DNA of 64,000 bases from Bradyrhizobium guangxiense (GTDB lineage: Bacteria; Pseudomonadota; Alphaproteobacteria; Rhizobiales; Xanthobacteraceae): positions 6,292,501 through 6,356,500 of the forward strand of contig NZ_CP022219.1 in assembly GCF_004114915.1 (NCBI RefSeq). The letters are read 5' to 3'. The notes beneath the pieces were generated by a model. The model was not told the origin of the DNA, ran no database searches, and worked only from the letters and a program-made list of their open reading frames with translations. The stretch's first letter is position 1. Each line of letters begins with the position of its first letter. Positions 44,455 through 53,459 of this stretch are shown here, piece after piece. A program made the translations under genes and the position numbers.

Positions 44455-45441
44455 CTACATCGGCCGATACGTTCTCACATCGGCAGGCACGTTCACGCCG
44501 AGCTTGATCTGGCCGACGGAGCGGATGATGTCGTCGCCAAGCAGCTGGGCGAAGCAAGCATAGCCCCAATCGTTCATGTGCAGACCGTCGGCGATGACGA
44601 AGCTCTCGACCGGGATCGACTGGTTCTCGTGCCAGTCGCGCATCACCTCGAAGCGCGGGAAGATGCCGACCTTGCGGAGCTCGGCGACCTTGCCAAGCAG
44701 CTTGATCATCTTGCCGGCGCTCTCCTTGCGCTGGTTGACGGCCGGCGAATATTGCGGATCGACCAGCACGATATCGGCACCGCCGGCGGCCTGGATGCGG
44801 CTGATGCCGTCCTCGACCAGTTTGGCGGTGTCGCCGGGATCGAGATTGCGCAGCACGGCGTTGGTGCCGACCTGCCAGATCACCATGTCCGGATGCACGT
44901 CGATCACCTGCGTCTGGAGGCGCCTCATCATCTCGGGCGCATCCTCGCCGCCGACGCCGGCATTGATGACGGTGATGTCGGCAGTCGGGTAGTGACGCCG
45001 CAGCTGCGCGGCGAGACGGTTCGGATAGTTGAACTCCGGCGAGCTCGCGCCGAATCCTGCCGTGGACGACGAACCGAACGCGACGATGACCACGGGCTGG
45101 CCGGCGACCAGCTTGCTTGCGACATGCGGCAGCGAGCCCATCGCCTTCGAGCCGCCTTTCGGCGGCAGACAAGGCACGCGGCTGAAGATGTCGGCGGTGG
45201 ACTTCGCGACCTCCTTCACCTTATCGATGGCGCGCGACGTGACGCCGCGCTGCTCGGGCGACCTTGCCGCGACGGTGGTCTGGGAGGACGCAGCGGGCGC
45301 GGGATCAGCCGACTGCGCGGGTGCGGGGGCCGGCTGTGCGGCTGGCGTCTGCGCATACGAGGCCGGCGTCAGCAACAGCAGCGCCGCCATAGCGGGCGCA
45401 GCCAGCCGTAACGTCAGGCAAAAAGGGCGGAGAGAACTCAT
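44455..45441 (-). CDS. SGNH/GDSL-family hydrolase, catalytic blocks intact
   Basis: A 328-residue exported SGNH-fold protein, predicted esterase or O-acyltransferase. A signal peptide covers about residues 1-30, followed by a Pro/Ala-rich linker to about 55. All blocks are present: S125 in 'AFGSSSTAGFG', the block II Gly in 'NAGVGGED' (162), N194 in 'WQVGTNAV', and D285-x-x-H288 in 'ADGLHMNDWG'. It is the last gene of the opgC operon, 12 bp after the other SGNH gene. That context suggests action on acylated periplasmic glucan. Confidence 0.9.
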   Translation of the reverse strand: MSSLRPFCLTLRLAAPAMAALLLLTPASYAQTPAAQPAPAPAQSADPAPAASSQTTVAARSPEQRGVTSRAIDKVKEVAKSTADIFSRVPCLPPKGGSKAMGSLPHVASKLVAGQPVVIVAFGSSSTAGFGASSPEFNYPNRLAAQLRRHYPTADITVINAGVGGEDAPEMMRRLQTQVIDVHPDMVIWQVGTNAVLRNLDPGDTAKLVEDGISRIQAAGGADIVLVDPQYSPAVNQRKESAGKMIKLLGKVAELRKVGIFPRFEVMRDWHENQSIPVESFVIADGLHMNDWGYACFAQLLGDDIIRSVGQIKLGVNVPADVRTYRPM

Positions 45442-45453
45442 TAACGCTAGACC

Positions 45454-46233
45454 TCAATTTTGCTGCTGGGCCGGCTCCAGATGGGCAGCGTCGATCACGA
45501 ACTGTGCCAACGCCCGGCCAAGGCAATCATGGACCTGTTTCGCCAGCTCAGGCCCGCGGGACGGGCTGAACAGGTCGAACTGGCCCTGATCATTCCACTG
45601 CCGCATAATCGCGAAACGATCGAACAGCGGGATGTCGTGCTCCTGCGCCACGACGCGCATATTATCGAGAAAAGGCTGCGCCGAGATCATGGTTTCGGTG
45701 CGCGGGCTGTATTGCAAATTCATCAAGACGACGTCAGCCCCTGCCTTTTGCAGCGCAGCAACCCCGTCGGTCACCGCGCCACGAAATTCGTCGGGATCGA
45801 TGGATCGGATAGCATCCACGGTCCCGGTCTGCCAGATGACCAAAGTAGGCGTTTTTGCTTCCATCAGCTTAACGAAGGTGGAGGCGGTCTCCTCTGCGGT
45901 TTTCTTGCTCTGTATTTCTACGGAGACGTGCACCAATTCCGAAGGCGGCAGCTTCTCCCTGAGGATCGCCTCCATGCGTGCCGGATAGGAGCTGCCCTCC
46001 GAGGACGGAATCGTGGTCGAGCGGCTGCCGATCACCAGGATATCGAGCGGCTTGCCGGCCTTGATGGCGTCGGCGACCTTGGGCAGCTGGCTTTCGCTGG
46101 TCAGCAGATAGGGCGGCAATTCGCAGGCCGAGGGCGCGGGGGGAGCAGCGGACGCGGCTTCGCCCGCGCGCGCCACGGGCGCGGCGAGGCCACCGCATAG
46201 CAGGATCAGGCTCAGGAGAACCTTCGCCTTCAT
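45454..46233 (-). CDS. SGNH-fold protein that has lost its catalytic residues
   Basis: A 259-residue exported paralogue of the next gene. The signal peptide is about residues 1-23 (MKAKVLLSLILLCGGLAAPVARA). Aligned by eye with its neighbour, the nucleophile Ser is R71 ('IGSRST'), the block II Gly is lost ('SVEIQSKKTA'), the block III Asn is V139 ('WQTGTVDA'), and D-x-x-H is D220-L-F-S223. The rest of the fold aligns well ('QYSPRTETM', 'RFAIMRQWND'). It is probably a non-catalytic, binding or scaffolding protein. Its start overlaps the opgC stop (TGATG). Confidence 0.88.
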   Translation of the reverse strand: MKAKVLLSLILLCGGLAAPVARAGEAASAAPPAPSACELPPYLLTSESQLPKVADAIKAGKPLDILVIGSRSTTIPSSEGSSYPARMEAILREKLPPSELVHVSVEIQSKKTAEETASTFVKLMEAKTPTLVIWQTGTVDAIRSIDPDEFRGAVTDGVAALQKAGADVVLMNLQYSPRTETMISAQPFLDNMRVVAQEHDIPLFDRFAIMRQWNDQGQFDLFSPSRGPELAKQVHDCLGRALAQFVIDAAHLEPAQQQN

Positions 46234-47483
46234 CAGCCCCCTCCCGCCAAATCGGCGTTGCCGACGGCGTTTTTGGTTTTCGCACCGCTCTTGTCAGCCA
46301 CGCTCTTGTACCACGAAATCACCCAGGCCACGCCCCACATGATCAGGACCCCGGAGAGACTAATCAGCGCATGCATGGCTGCGCCGCCGGAGACTTCGGC
46401 GAGAATGAAATGGCCGGCAAAGGCCAGGAAGACACCGAGGCAGAAGATCTCGAGGGAATGCTGGCCGCACAGGATCAAAGGCCGCAACCAGCGCGATTTC
46501 AAGCCCGGCCAGTCCCGGGGCAGGAAGCGCACGGTGAGCGCGGCCAGCGCCAGGAAATGCGTGAAGCGCAGCACGTCGAGATCGGTCTTGTCGATCGGAT
46601 ACATCCACTGCTCGATCCGCTTCGGCATGAATTGGGAGAGCTGCGGCACGTACCAGGTCAGCGTCACGTAGAACGCCGCGACGAGATAGGCGATCGAGAT
46701 CCACATCGTCACCGGCGAGGCCAGGATGCGTGACATGCGGCGCGCACCTCCGAGCGCGCACCATGCACCGAACACGAACAGCAATTGCCAGGCGAAGGGA
46801 TTGAAGGCCCAGAAGCCGTTCGGATAGGCCGACAAATAGAGATCGTACTCCCAGGTGACTGCGTAGAGCACGACCGAGAGGCCGAGCGTGACGTCGGGCC
46901 GCCATTTCATCGACCACAGGATCAAGGGCAGCGCCAGCATCAGCACGATATAGAGCGGCAGCACGTCCATGTTGACGGGACGGAAGCGCAACAGCAGCGC
47001 CTGCACGATGGTGACGTCGGGCTGCTTGAGGAAGTCCATGATCCCCATCTCTTCGGTATAGAGCGGGTTCTCGAACCTGGTCGCGACGTAGGAGATTTCG
47101 GCGAGGAAGATCGTGAACAGGAAGACGTGGGCAACGTAGATCTGCCAGACCCGGCGCAGGATGCGCGCGGTGGCGATGACGACGCCGCTCTCCAGCATCG
47201 CCCGGCCATAGACGAAGGCCGCGGTGTAGCCGGAAATGAAGATGAAGATCTCGGTGGCGTCGCTGAAGCCGTAATTGCGGATCGTGAACCAGGTCAAGAG
47301 ACTGGGCGGCAGATGGTCGATGAAGATCAGCCATAGCGCGAGCCCGCGGAACAGGTCGAGCCGGAGCTCGCGCTCGCCGATGGCGGGCAATGTGATGGCC
47401 GGCGCCCTCGCACGCGGCTTCGTCTCCGCAGGCTGGGCAGTTCCCGCGATGGTCGATCCCGTCACTTGGTCGGCAATGGTCAT
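46233..47483 (-). CDS. opgC: OpgC-family acyltransferase for periplasmic glucans
   Basis: A 416-residue inner-membrane protein with about ten hydrophobic segments. OpgC-family proteins add succinyl or related groups to osmoregulated periplasmic glucans. The opening 'LDLFRGLALWLIFIDHLPP' and 'FIFISGYTAAFVYGRAM' match the family (acyltransferase-3-like, catalytic His in the first helix). ATG 47483 is chosen since the longer frame lacks coding character. It is the first gene of the three-gene operon with the two SGNH proteins. Confidence 0.88.
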   Translation of the reverse strand: MTIADQVTGSTIAGTAQPAETKPRARAPAITLPAIGERELRLDLFRGLALWLIFIDHLPPSLLTWFTIRNYGFSDATEIFIFISGYTAAFVYGRAMLESGVVIATARILRRVWQIYVAHVFLFTIFLAEISYVATRFENPLYTEEMGIMDFLKQPDVTIVQALLLRFRPVNMDVLPLYIVLMLALPLILWSMKWRPDVTLGLSVVLYAVTWEYDLYLSAYPNGFWAFNPFAWQLLFVFGAWCALGGARRMSRILASPVTMWISIAYLVAAFYVTLTWYVPQLSQFMPKRIEQWMYPIDKTDLDVLRFTHFLALAALTVRFLPRDWPGLKSRWLRPLILCGQHSLEIFCLGVFLAFAGHFILAEVSGGAAMHALISLSGVLIMWGVAWVISWYKSVADKSGAKTKNAVGNADLAGGG

Positions 47484-47720
47484 CGGGGCCCAAAAACCCT
47501 TCCGCAGGTCGCGACGTCTCAATGAGTGTACCGGTCCGGTCGGCATCTCGCAAAGCGGCCGGATCACACGAGGTCCCCCGTGGATGTTTCCCCTTTGGGG
47601 GGTATTTGCTTCGGGGTGTTTCCCTGGGATGTCATTCCCTTCGAATTCTGGCGGGACGATGGTGGCCAAGGCCGCGGGCGGCGTTTGGTTCCGGAGCCGG
47701 ATTTCGGTATGGTATTAGCC

Positions 47721-48113
47721 ATGTACCGCGCCGTGACCCGCCAGATCGAAGTGACCGTCGAGCCGAACTTTGTTCCGGAGCAGTCGTCGGCCGACCGCTC
47801 CCGCTACTTCTGGTCCTACACCATCGTCATCACCAATTCCGGCGAGGAAACCGTGCAGCTCAAGACGCGGCACTGGATCATCACCGACGCCTCCGGCCGC
47901 CAGCAGGAGGTGAAGGGCGAAGGCGTGGTCGGCGAGCAGCCGATCCTCGCCCCCGGCGAGCGCTTCGAATATACCTCCGGCGTGCCGCTCTCGACCGCCT
48001 CCGGCTTCATGACCGGGCGCTATCAGATGGTGAGCGAAAGCGGCGAGCGCTTCGAGATCGACGTGCCGGCGTTTTCGCTCGACAGCCCGGACAGCAAGCG
48101 GGTGTTGAATTAA
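47721..48113 (+). CDS. apaG: ApaG domain protein (Co2+/Mg2+ efflux-associated)
   Basis: A 130-residue ApaG protein of the FN3-like fold. The opening 'YRAVTRQIEVTVEPNFVPEQSSADRSRYFWSYTIVITN' and 'RHWIITDASGRQQEVKGEGVVGEQPILAPGERFEYTSGVPLSTASGFMTGRYQM' are family blocks. The biochemical role is unsettled; a link to cobalt resistance and magnesium has been reported in enterics. Start ATG 47721 lies in the divergent gap to opgC. Confidence 0.94.
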   Translation: MYRAVTRQIEVTVEPNFVPEQSSADRSRYFWSYTIVITNSGEETVQLKTRHWIITDASGRQQEVKGEGVVGEQPILAPGERFEYTSGVPLSTASGFMTGRYQMVSESGERFEIDVPAFSLDSPDSKRVLN

Positions 48114-48164
48114 CGGCCTCACAAATGGCGGAGATGGCGTGACAGCTTCGTTCTCCAACTGTCG

Positions 48165-48195
48165 CTGTCATTCCCCGCGAAGGCGGGGAATCCAG
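48165..48195. repeat. short REP palindrome
   Basis: GTCATT..CCCC: TTCCCCGC (48171-48178) and GCGGGGAA (48183-48190) form an 8-bp stem with a 4-nt loop, preceded by 'ctgtcat' and followed by 'tccagta'. This is a typical REP unit of the genus and may end transcription between apaG and hslO, which converge. Confidence 0.7.
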
Positions 48196-48233
48196 TACGC
48201 GCTTCGCTCTGCCCACCTACGACGCTACGACTC

Positions 48234-49253
48234 CTACGCGTCCTCGACGCCCGCTTCATCCGGCGTGAAATCGTACACCGACGAGCAGAACTCGCAGGTG
48301 ACGACGACCTTGTCGTCCTTGACCATCGCGGCACGATCGTCCGGCGAAAAGCTCTTGAGCATCGCGGCGACTGCATTGCGCGAGCAGGAGCACTGCGCCT
48401 TGAGGACTATCGGATTGAACACGCGCACGCCGCGCTCGTGGAACAGGCGAAACAGCAGCCTCTCGCCGGAGAGCTCGGGGTCGATCAGCTCGACGTCCTC
48501 GACCGTCTCGATCAGCGAACGCGCCTCGACCCAGGCGTCGTCCTCGGCGACGCTGTGCACCTCGACGCCGTCGGGGGCATCGCCGGGATGCAGGTCCGCC
48601 TGGCGCGCGCGCTCAGGCGCCTTGGGCAGAAACTGCATCAGCATGCCGCCGGCGCGCCAGCGATGCTTGCCGCCGTCGCTCGAGCGCCATTCCTCGCCAA
48701 CCGCGAGGCGCACGCGCGTCGGGATCTGCTCGGAGCGCAGGAAATATTCGTGCGCGGCGTCTTCCAGACTGCCGCCGTCGAGCGCGACCAGGCCCTGGTA
48801 GCGGCTCATGTCGGGGCCCTGGTCGATGGTCATGGCGAGATGACCGCGGCCAAGCAGTGTGCCGGAATCCAAGCCAGATTTTTGGACGTCGCCGAGGCGC
48901 GCGGCATCGAAGCGCGCATGGGCGCCCAGCCGATCCGGCGCCTGATAGTCCACCACCAGGAACGACACCGGACCGTCGGTCTGGGCCTGCAGGATGAAGC
49001 GGCCCTCGAATTTCAGCGCCGAGCCGAGCAGCGTCGTCAGCACGATGGCCTCGCCGAGCAGCTTGCCCACGGCAGCGGGATAATCGTGCTTGGTCAGGAT
49101 GTCGTCGAGCGCCGGACCAAGCCGCACCAGGCGGCCGCGCACGTCGAGCGCGTCGACCTCGTAAGGCAGCACAGCGTCGTCGATCGGAACCGCCGATGGT
49201 GCGCGAACCAGGCCTTCAGGCCCGGTTTTCATGTCAGGGGATTGGGAAACCAT
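48234..49253 (-). CDS. hslO: Hsp33 redox-regulated chaperone
   Basis: A 339-residue Hsp33 holdase, activated by disulphide formation under oxidative stress. The zinc cysteines are CxC in 'KAQCSCSRNAV' and CxxC in 'VVTCEFCSSVYDF' at the C-terminus. The N-terminal part includes 'ALLTTLLGSALKFEGRFILQAQTDGPVSFLVVDY'-type text. An N-terminal extension of about 20 residues precedes the usual start. It is on the opposite strand to apaG. Confidence 0.95.
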   Translation of the reverse strand: MVSQSPDMKTGPEGLVRAPSAVPIDDAVLPYEVDALDVRGRLVRLGPALDDILTKHDYPAAVGKLLGEAIVLTTLLGSALKFEGRFILQAQTDGPVSFLVVDYQAPDRLGAHARFDAARLGDVQKSGLDSGTLLGRGHLAMTIDQGPDMSRYQGLVALDGGSLEDAAHEYFLRSEQIPTRVRLAVGEEWRSSDGGKHRWRAGGMLMQFLPKAPERARQADLHPGDAPDGVEVHSVAEDDAWVEARSLIETVEDVELIDPELSGERLLFRLFHERGVRVFNPIVLKAQCSCSRNAVAAMLKSFSPDDRAAMVKDDKVVVTCEFCSSVYDFTPDEAGVEDA

Positions 49254-49352
49254 GGCGCTTTATCTGGGGTCGGAGGGCGGAAATGGAAGGGGGCGCGGGG
49301 TGGTGTGTTCCCGATGCGATTAGGTTGCACAAGGTTGCGGCAAATTCGATGT

Positions 49353-49500
49353 TGTCCCGGACAAGCGTAAGCGCAGCTCCGGGACCCATCATCACAGGAT
49401 GCGATTTGACGAAGACTGTTCGCCTCCGCGAGCCTGCCACAAAGAGAGATTCCGCGGTATGGGTCCCTGCGCCCGTGCGCAATTGCGCACCCGGCAGGGA
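49353..49500. repeat. intergenic repeat pair, copy 1
   Basis: GTCCCGGACAAGCG is at 49354-49367 and GATTCCGCGGTATGGGTCC at 49448-49466. The first string recurs at 63909-63922; the second recurs as its exact reverse complement at 63935-63953. 'tgcgcaattgcgca' is an internal palindrome. It fills most of the 286 bp between argF and hslO; no gene is seen there. Confidence 0.75.
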
Positions 49501-49539
49501 CGCCAGTTGGTGTAAGGTGGCAGCCGGACTCCAGCGAAC

Positions 49540-50475
49540 CTACTTCACCGCGTCAAAGCACCAGGCCAGAATGCCCTTCTGCGCGTGCAGGCGGTTTTCG
49601 GCCTCGTCGAACACGACCGATTGCGGACCGTCGATCACCTCGTCGGTGACCTCCTCGCCGCGATGGGCGGGCAGGCAGTGCATGAACAGCGCATCGGGCT
49701 TGGCGAGCGACATCAGCTTGCTGTTGACCTGGTAGGGCTTGAGCACGTTGTGGCGATGCTCGCCTTCCTTGTCGCCCATCGACACCCAGGTGTCGGTGAC
49801 GACGCAATCGGCACCGCGCACGGCGGCTTCCGGATCGGTGCCGAGCACGATCGGCGCGCCCGTCGCCTTGACCCAGTCGCGCATCGCCTTTTTCGGCGCG
49901 AGCTCCGGAGGGGTGGCGACGTTGAGCTGAAACTTGAAGCGCTCGGCGGCATGCGCCCATGACGCCAGAACGTTGTTGTCGTCGCCAGTCCAGGCCACCG
50001 TCTTGCCCTCGATCGGACCGCGATGCTCCTCATAGGTCATGAGGTCGGCCATCACCTGGCAGGGATGCGAACGCCGCGTCAGGCCGTTGATGACGGGCAC
50101 GGTGGCGTTGGCCGCAAGCTCCAGCAGGGCCTCGTGATTGAGGATGCGGATCATGATGGCGTCGACGTAACGCGACAGCACGCGTGCGGTGTCGGCGATG
50201 GTCTCGCCGCGGCCGAGCTGCATCTCGGCGCCGGTGAGCATGATGGGTTCGCCGCCGAGCTGGCGCATGGCGACGTCGAACGAGACCCGCGTGCGGGTCG
50301 AGGGCCGCTCGAAGATCATCGCCAGCGTCTTGCCTTCGAGCGGCCGCACCGGCTGTTGTGCCTTCTGCTTCGCCTTCATCGCGGAGGAGGCGGCGAGCAT
50401 GCGCTTGAGCTCCGACAGCGGCAGCTCGTTGATGTCGAGGAAGTGCTTCGGCGTCTTGGTGGGGGACTTGCTCAT
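49540..50475 (-). CDS. argF: ornithine carbamoyltransferase
   Basis: Makes citrulline from ornithine and carbamoyl phosphate in arginine synthesis. The carbamoyl-phosphate motif S-T-R-T-R is at residues 59-63. The ornithine motif region '[17 protein letters not shown]' has the active-site Cys. The length of 311 aa is normal. The start overlaps the argD stop by 1 nt, so argD-argF are one transcript in that order. Confidence 0.96.
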   Translation of the reverse strand: MSKSPTKTPKHFLDINELPLSELKRMLAASSAMKAKQKAQQPVRPLEGKTLAMIFERPSTRTRVSFDVAMRQLGGEPIMLTGAEMQLGRGETIADTARVLSRYVDAIMIRILNHEALLELAANATVPVINGLTRRSHPCQVMADLMTYEEHRGPIEGKTVAWTGDDNNVLASWAHAAERFKFQLNVATPPELAPKKAMRDWVKATGAPIVLGTDPEAAVRGADCVVTDTWVSMGDKEGEHRHNVLKPYQVNSKLMSLAKPDALFMHCLPAHRGEEVTDEVIDGPQSVVFDEAENRLHAQKGILAWCFDAVK

Positions 50476-51683
50476 CAGCTTGCCGCCCGCTTGGTCTGGC
50501 CCGCCGACAATGCGGTGCAGGCACGCTCCAGCCGCCCGACGCTGTCCTCGATCTCGGCTTCACTGACGATCAGCGGTGGCAGGAAGCGGACGACATTGTC
50601 GCCGGCCCCGACGGTCAGCAGTTTCTCGTCGCGCAAGGCGGCCACGAGATCGCCCGACGGCACGACGGCCTTGATGCCGATCAGGAGGCCCTCGCCGCGC
50701 ACTTCGCTGACGATGTCGGGATGACGGTCGATCACGGAGGCGAGCTTCTGCTTGAGAAGCAGCGACATCTTCTGCACGTGGTCGAAGAAGCCGGGCTTGA
50801 GCATGACGTCGAGTACGGCGTTGGCCGCGGCGATCGCCAGCGGATTGCCGCCGAAGGTCGAGCCGTGCGAGCCAGGCCCCATGCCTGAAGCCGCATCAGC
50901 GGTCGCCAGGATTGCGCCGATCGGGAAGCCGCCACCGAGCGCCTTCGCCAGCGACATCACGTCAGGTGCGACGCCGGTGCGCCGATGGGCGAACAGATCA
51001 CCGGCGCGGCCCATGCCGGTCTGCACCTCGTCGAATGCGAGCAGCAAGCCCTTCTCGTCGCAGAGCTGGCGCAGCGCCTTGAGGAAGCCGGGAGGTGCCG
51101 AGCGCACGCCGCCCTCGCCCTGGATCGGCTCGATCAGGATGCCGGCGGGGCCGGGGCCGATCGCCTTCTTGACGGCTTCGAGGTCGCCATGCGGCACTTG
51201 GTCGAAGCCGTCCATCGGCGGGCCGAACCCTTCGAGATATTTGGCGGAGCCCGTCGCAGCCAGCGTCGCCAACGTGCGGCCGTGGAAGGCGCCTTCGAAG
51301 GTGATGATGCGGTAGCGCTCCGGATGGCCCTTGGAGAAATGATGATGGCGGACCAGCTTGATCACGCCCTCCAGCGCCTCGGCGCCGGAATTGCAGAAGA
51401 ACACGAAGTCCGCAAAGCTCTCGCTGCACAGGCGCGCGGCGAGCTTCTCGCCGTCCGGGCTCTGAAACAGGTTCGACATGTGCCACAGCCTGGTCGCCTG
51501 CTCCTGCAACGCCTTGATCAGATGCGGATGGCAATGGCCGAGCGCGTTCACCGCGACGCCCGAGGTGAAATCGAGATAGCGATCACCGTTGGTCGCGATC
51601 AGCCAGCAGCCTTCGCCGCGTTCGAAACCGAGGTTGGCCCTGGCGAAAACGGGGAGCAAATGCGGCGCTGCGCTGTTAGTCAT
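50475..51683 (-). CDS. argD: acetylornithine aminotransferase
   Basis: PLP aminotransferase converting N-acetylglutamate semialdehyde to N-acetylornithine, and able to act on succinyl-diaminopimelate precursors. It is 402 aa, class III. The PLP site '[17 protein letters not shown]' contains the Lys. '[19 protein letters not shown]' and '[19 protein letters not shown]' are family blocks. The start is taken as ATG 51683; a GTG three codons upstream is possible. Confidence 0.95.
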   Translation of the reverse strand: MTNSAAPHLLPVFARANLGFERGEGCWLIATNGDRYLDFTSGVAVNALGHCHPHLIKALQEQATRLWHMSNLFQSPDGEKLAARLCSESFADFVFFCNSGAEALEGVIKLVRHHHFSKGHPERYRIITFEGAFHGRTLATLAATGSAKYLEGFGPPMDGFDQVPHGDLEAVKKAIGPGPAGILIEPIQGEGGVRSAPPGFLKALRQLCDEKGLLLAFDEVQTGMGRAGDLFAHRRTGVAPDVMSLAKALGGGFPIGAILATADAASGMGPGSHGSTFGGNPLAIAAANAVLDVMLKPGFFDHVQKMSLLLKQKLASVIDRHPDIVSEVRGEGLLIGIKAVVPSGDLVAALRDEKLLTVGAGDNVVRFLPPLIVSEAEIEDSVGRLERACTALSAGQTKRAAS

Positions 51684-52142
51684 GACGGTCACTTGAATGT
51701 TGCGGACGGCGTGAGGCGTGCATTGCGCAACGCACCATCGACCGGCCCGGAAAACGAAACGTGCCGCCTTTTAAGGGCGGCACGCGCAACTATCTTATGC
51801 TCGGCGAAACTGGTGTCAATGCCACCTGGAAAGCCTCGGGAAACGCTGATTCCGTAGTCTTGCGGTGGCGATTTTGCGGGTTTTTCACCACGGAACATGT
51901 GGAAGCGAGTCGGCGGACTCTTGCGCGTGAGTCACGCCATATTGTAGCGTTTGAACTGTCAGATACGACATCTCGTGCAGCGGTTCTGATCCCAAGAGTC
52001 CTCATGTACCGGCGTAAACGTTCGGGCGTTAGTCACGCGCCCGGCGAGCCTTAAGGGATTCTGACGGCACGGGTTTTTCGAGGCTTAGGCATTCGCCGCA
52101 ACGGCGCCAGGACGGCAGCCGCGCGGCGAGGGAAAGGGTGCA
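51684..52142. other. 459-bp divergent intergenic region between argD and gcrA
   Basis: Contains the upstream regions of argD (minus) and gcrA (plus). A stem GTGCCGCC (51761-51768) / GGCGGCAC (51776-51783) with the loop TTTTAAG lies about 80 nt before the argD start. On the minus strand it is followed by a short T-containing stretch, so it could be a leader hairpin. No protein gene and no clear CtrA site (TTAA-N7-TTAA) was seen. Confidence 0.5.
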
Positions 52143-52655
52143 ATGACGGTTTTGACCTGGTCCGATGATCGCGTCGAGCAGCTTAAGAAGCTCTGGGAGG
52201 CCGGGCTTTCGGCCAGCCAGATCGCAGCAGAGCTCGGCAATGTGACCCGCAATGCCGTGATCGGCAAAGTGCACCGGCTCGGTTTGTCCGGCCGCGCCAA
52301 GAGCCCGTCATCGGCCGCGCCCCGGCCGCGCAAGGCGCGTCCGGCACAGCACATGATGCGGGTGAGCCGCCCCATCGCGCGCGGCAACACCGCGCTGGCG
52401 CAGGCCTTCGAGGTCGAGGTCGAGGCCGAACCCGTTACCTACGACAACGTGGTCCCGATGAGCCAGCGGCTGTCGTTGCTCGAATTGAACGAGGCGACCT
52501 GCCACTGGCCGGTCGGCGATCCCTCGAGCCCGGATTTCTTCTTCTGCGGCGGCAAGGCGCTGTCCGGCCTGCCCTATTGCGCCCAGCACTCGCGCGTGGC
52601 GTATCAGCCCGCGGCGGATCGCCGGCGCGCACCGGCCAAGCCGGGCCCGCGGTGA
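52143..52655 (+). CDS. gcrA: GcrA cell-cycle regulator
   Basis: GcrA is an alphaproteobacterial regulator that binds RNA polymerase holoenzyme and DNA methylated by CcrM, controlling S-phase genes. This 170-residue protein starts with the family N-terminus 'WSDDRVEQLKKLWEAGLSASQIAAELGNVTRNAVIGKVHRLGLSGRAK'. The C-terminal sigma-interaction part 'NEATCHWPVGDPSSPDFFFCGGKALSGLPYC' retains the conserved Cys residues. It ends shortly before a bidirectional terminator. Confidence 0.97.
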   Translation: MTVLTWSDDRVEQLKKLWEAGLSASQIAAELGNVTRNAVIGKVHRLGLSGRAKSPSSAAPRPRKARPAQHMMRVSRPIARGNTALAQAFEVEVEAEPVTYDNVVPMSQRLSLLELNEATCHWPVGDPSSPDFFFCGGKALSGLPYCAQHSRVAYQPAADRRRAPAKPGPR

Positions 52656-52679
52656 GATCAGCCAGGTAACATCGAGACG

Positions 52680-52707
52680 AAAAAGCGCGCCGGCCGGTGC
52701 GCTTTTT
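52680..52707. terminator. bidirectional terminator between gcrA and phoB
   Basis: AAAAAGCGC (52680-52688) and GCGCTTTTT (52699-52707) enclose GCCGGCCGGT. The stem has A-run and T-run on opposite sides, so it works in both directions. gcrA and phoB converge here. Confidence 0.85.
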
Positions 52708-52729
52708 GTTGACCTCTCTGGATTAGACG

Positions 52730-53437
52730 TTACGTCTGCTCGGCCTTCGCGAAGCGATCGTCGAGTGCGTAGCCGGCGCCGCGGACGGTGCGGATCGGGT
52801 CCTGCTCGCGGCCGAGATTGAGCAGTTTGCGCAGGCGGCCGATATGGACGTCGACGGTACGCTCGTCGATGTAGATGTCGCGGCCCCAGACGCTGTCGAG
52901 CAGCTGCTCGCGCGAGAACACCCGACCGGGATGCTCCAGGAAGAACTCCAGCAGGCGATATTCGGTCGGGCCGAGATCGATCGGCCGCCCCGAGCGCGCC
53001 ACACGGCGCTTGTCGCGGTCGAGCTCGATGTCGCCATAAGCGAGCACGGTGGCGAGCCGCTCCGGGCTGGCGCGCCGCAAGAGGCCCTTCACGCGCGCCA
53101 GCAGCTCCGGCACCGAGAACGGCTTGACGATGTAATCGTCGGCGCCGGTGGCAAGACCGCGCACCCGCTCGCTCTCCTCGCCGCGCGCGGTGAGCATGAT
53201 AATCGGCAGCTGCTTGGTCTCGGGACGGGTGCGCAGGCGGCGGCACAGCTCGATGCCGGACAGGCCCGGCAGCATCCAGTCGAGCACGATCAGGTCGGGA
53301 ATGTGCTCCTTGAGGCGGGGATCGGCATCGTCGCCGCGCATCACCGTCTCGACGTCATAGCCGTCGCCTTCGAGGTTGTAGCGCAGAAGCTCGGTGAGAG
53401 CTTCCTCGTCCTCAACCACCATAATGCGTGCGCCCAT
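52730..53437 (-). CDS. phoB: phosphate regulon response regulator PhoB
   Basis: OmpR-family response regulator that binds Pho boxes under phosphate limitation. It is 235 aa. The phosphoacceptor is D53 ('LIVLDWMLPG'), the acidic pair D10-E11 is in the opening 'RIMVVEDEEAL', and Lys of 'DDYIVKPFS' is present. The winged helix is 'PTEYRLLEFFLEHPGRVFSREQLLDSVWGRDIYIDERTVDVHIGRLRKLL'. It is the last gene of the operon and ends at the bidirectional terminator. Confidence 0.96.
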   Translation of the reverse strand: MGARIMVVEDEEALTELLRYNLEGDGYDVETVMRGDDADPRLKEHIPDLIVLDWMLPGLSGIELCRRLRTRPETKQLPIIMLTARGEESERVRGLATGADDYIVKPFSVPELLARVKGLLRRASPERLATVLAYGDIELDRDKRRVARSGRPIDLGPTEYRLLEFFLEHPGRVFSREQLLDSVWGRDIYIDERTVDVHIGRLRKLLNLGREQDPIRTVRGAGYALDDRFAKAEQT

Positions 53438-53459
53438 GGTGTCGTCGCTCCTTAAGTCT

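Noticed and set aside
51900..52142. CtrA or CcrM control sites upstream of gcrA
   Set aside because: No convincing TTAA-N7-TTAA box was found, and GANTC sites are too short to judge by eye.
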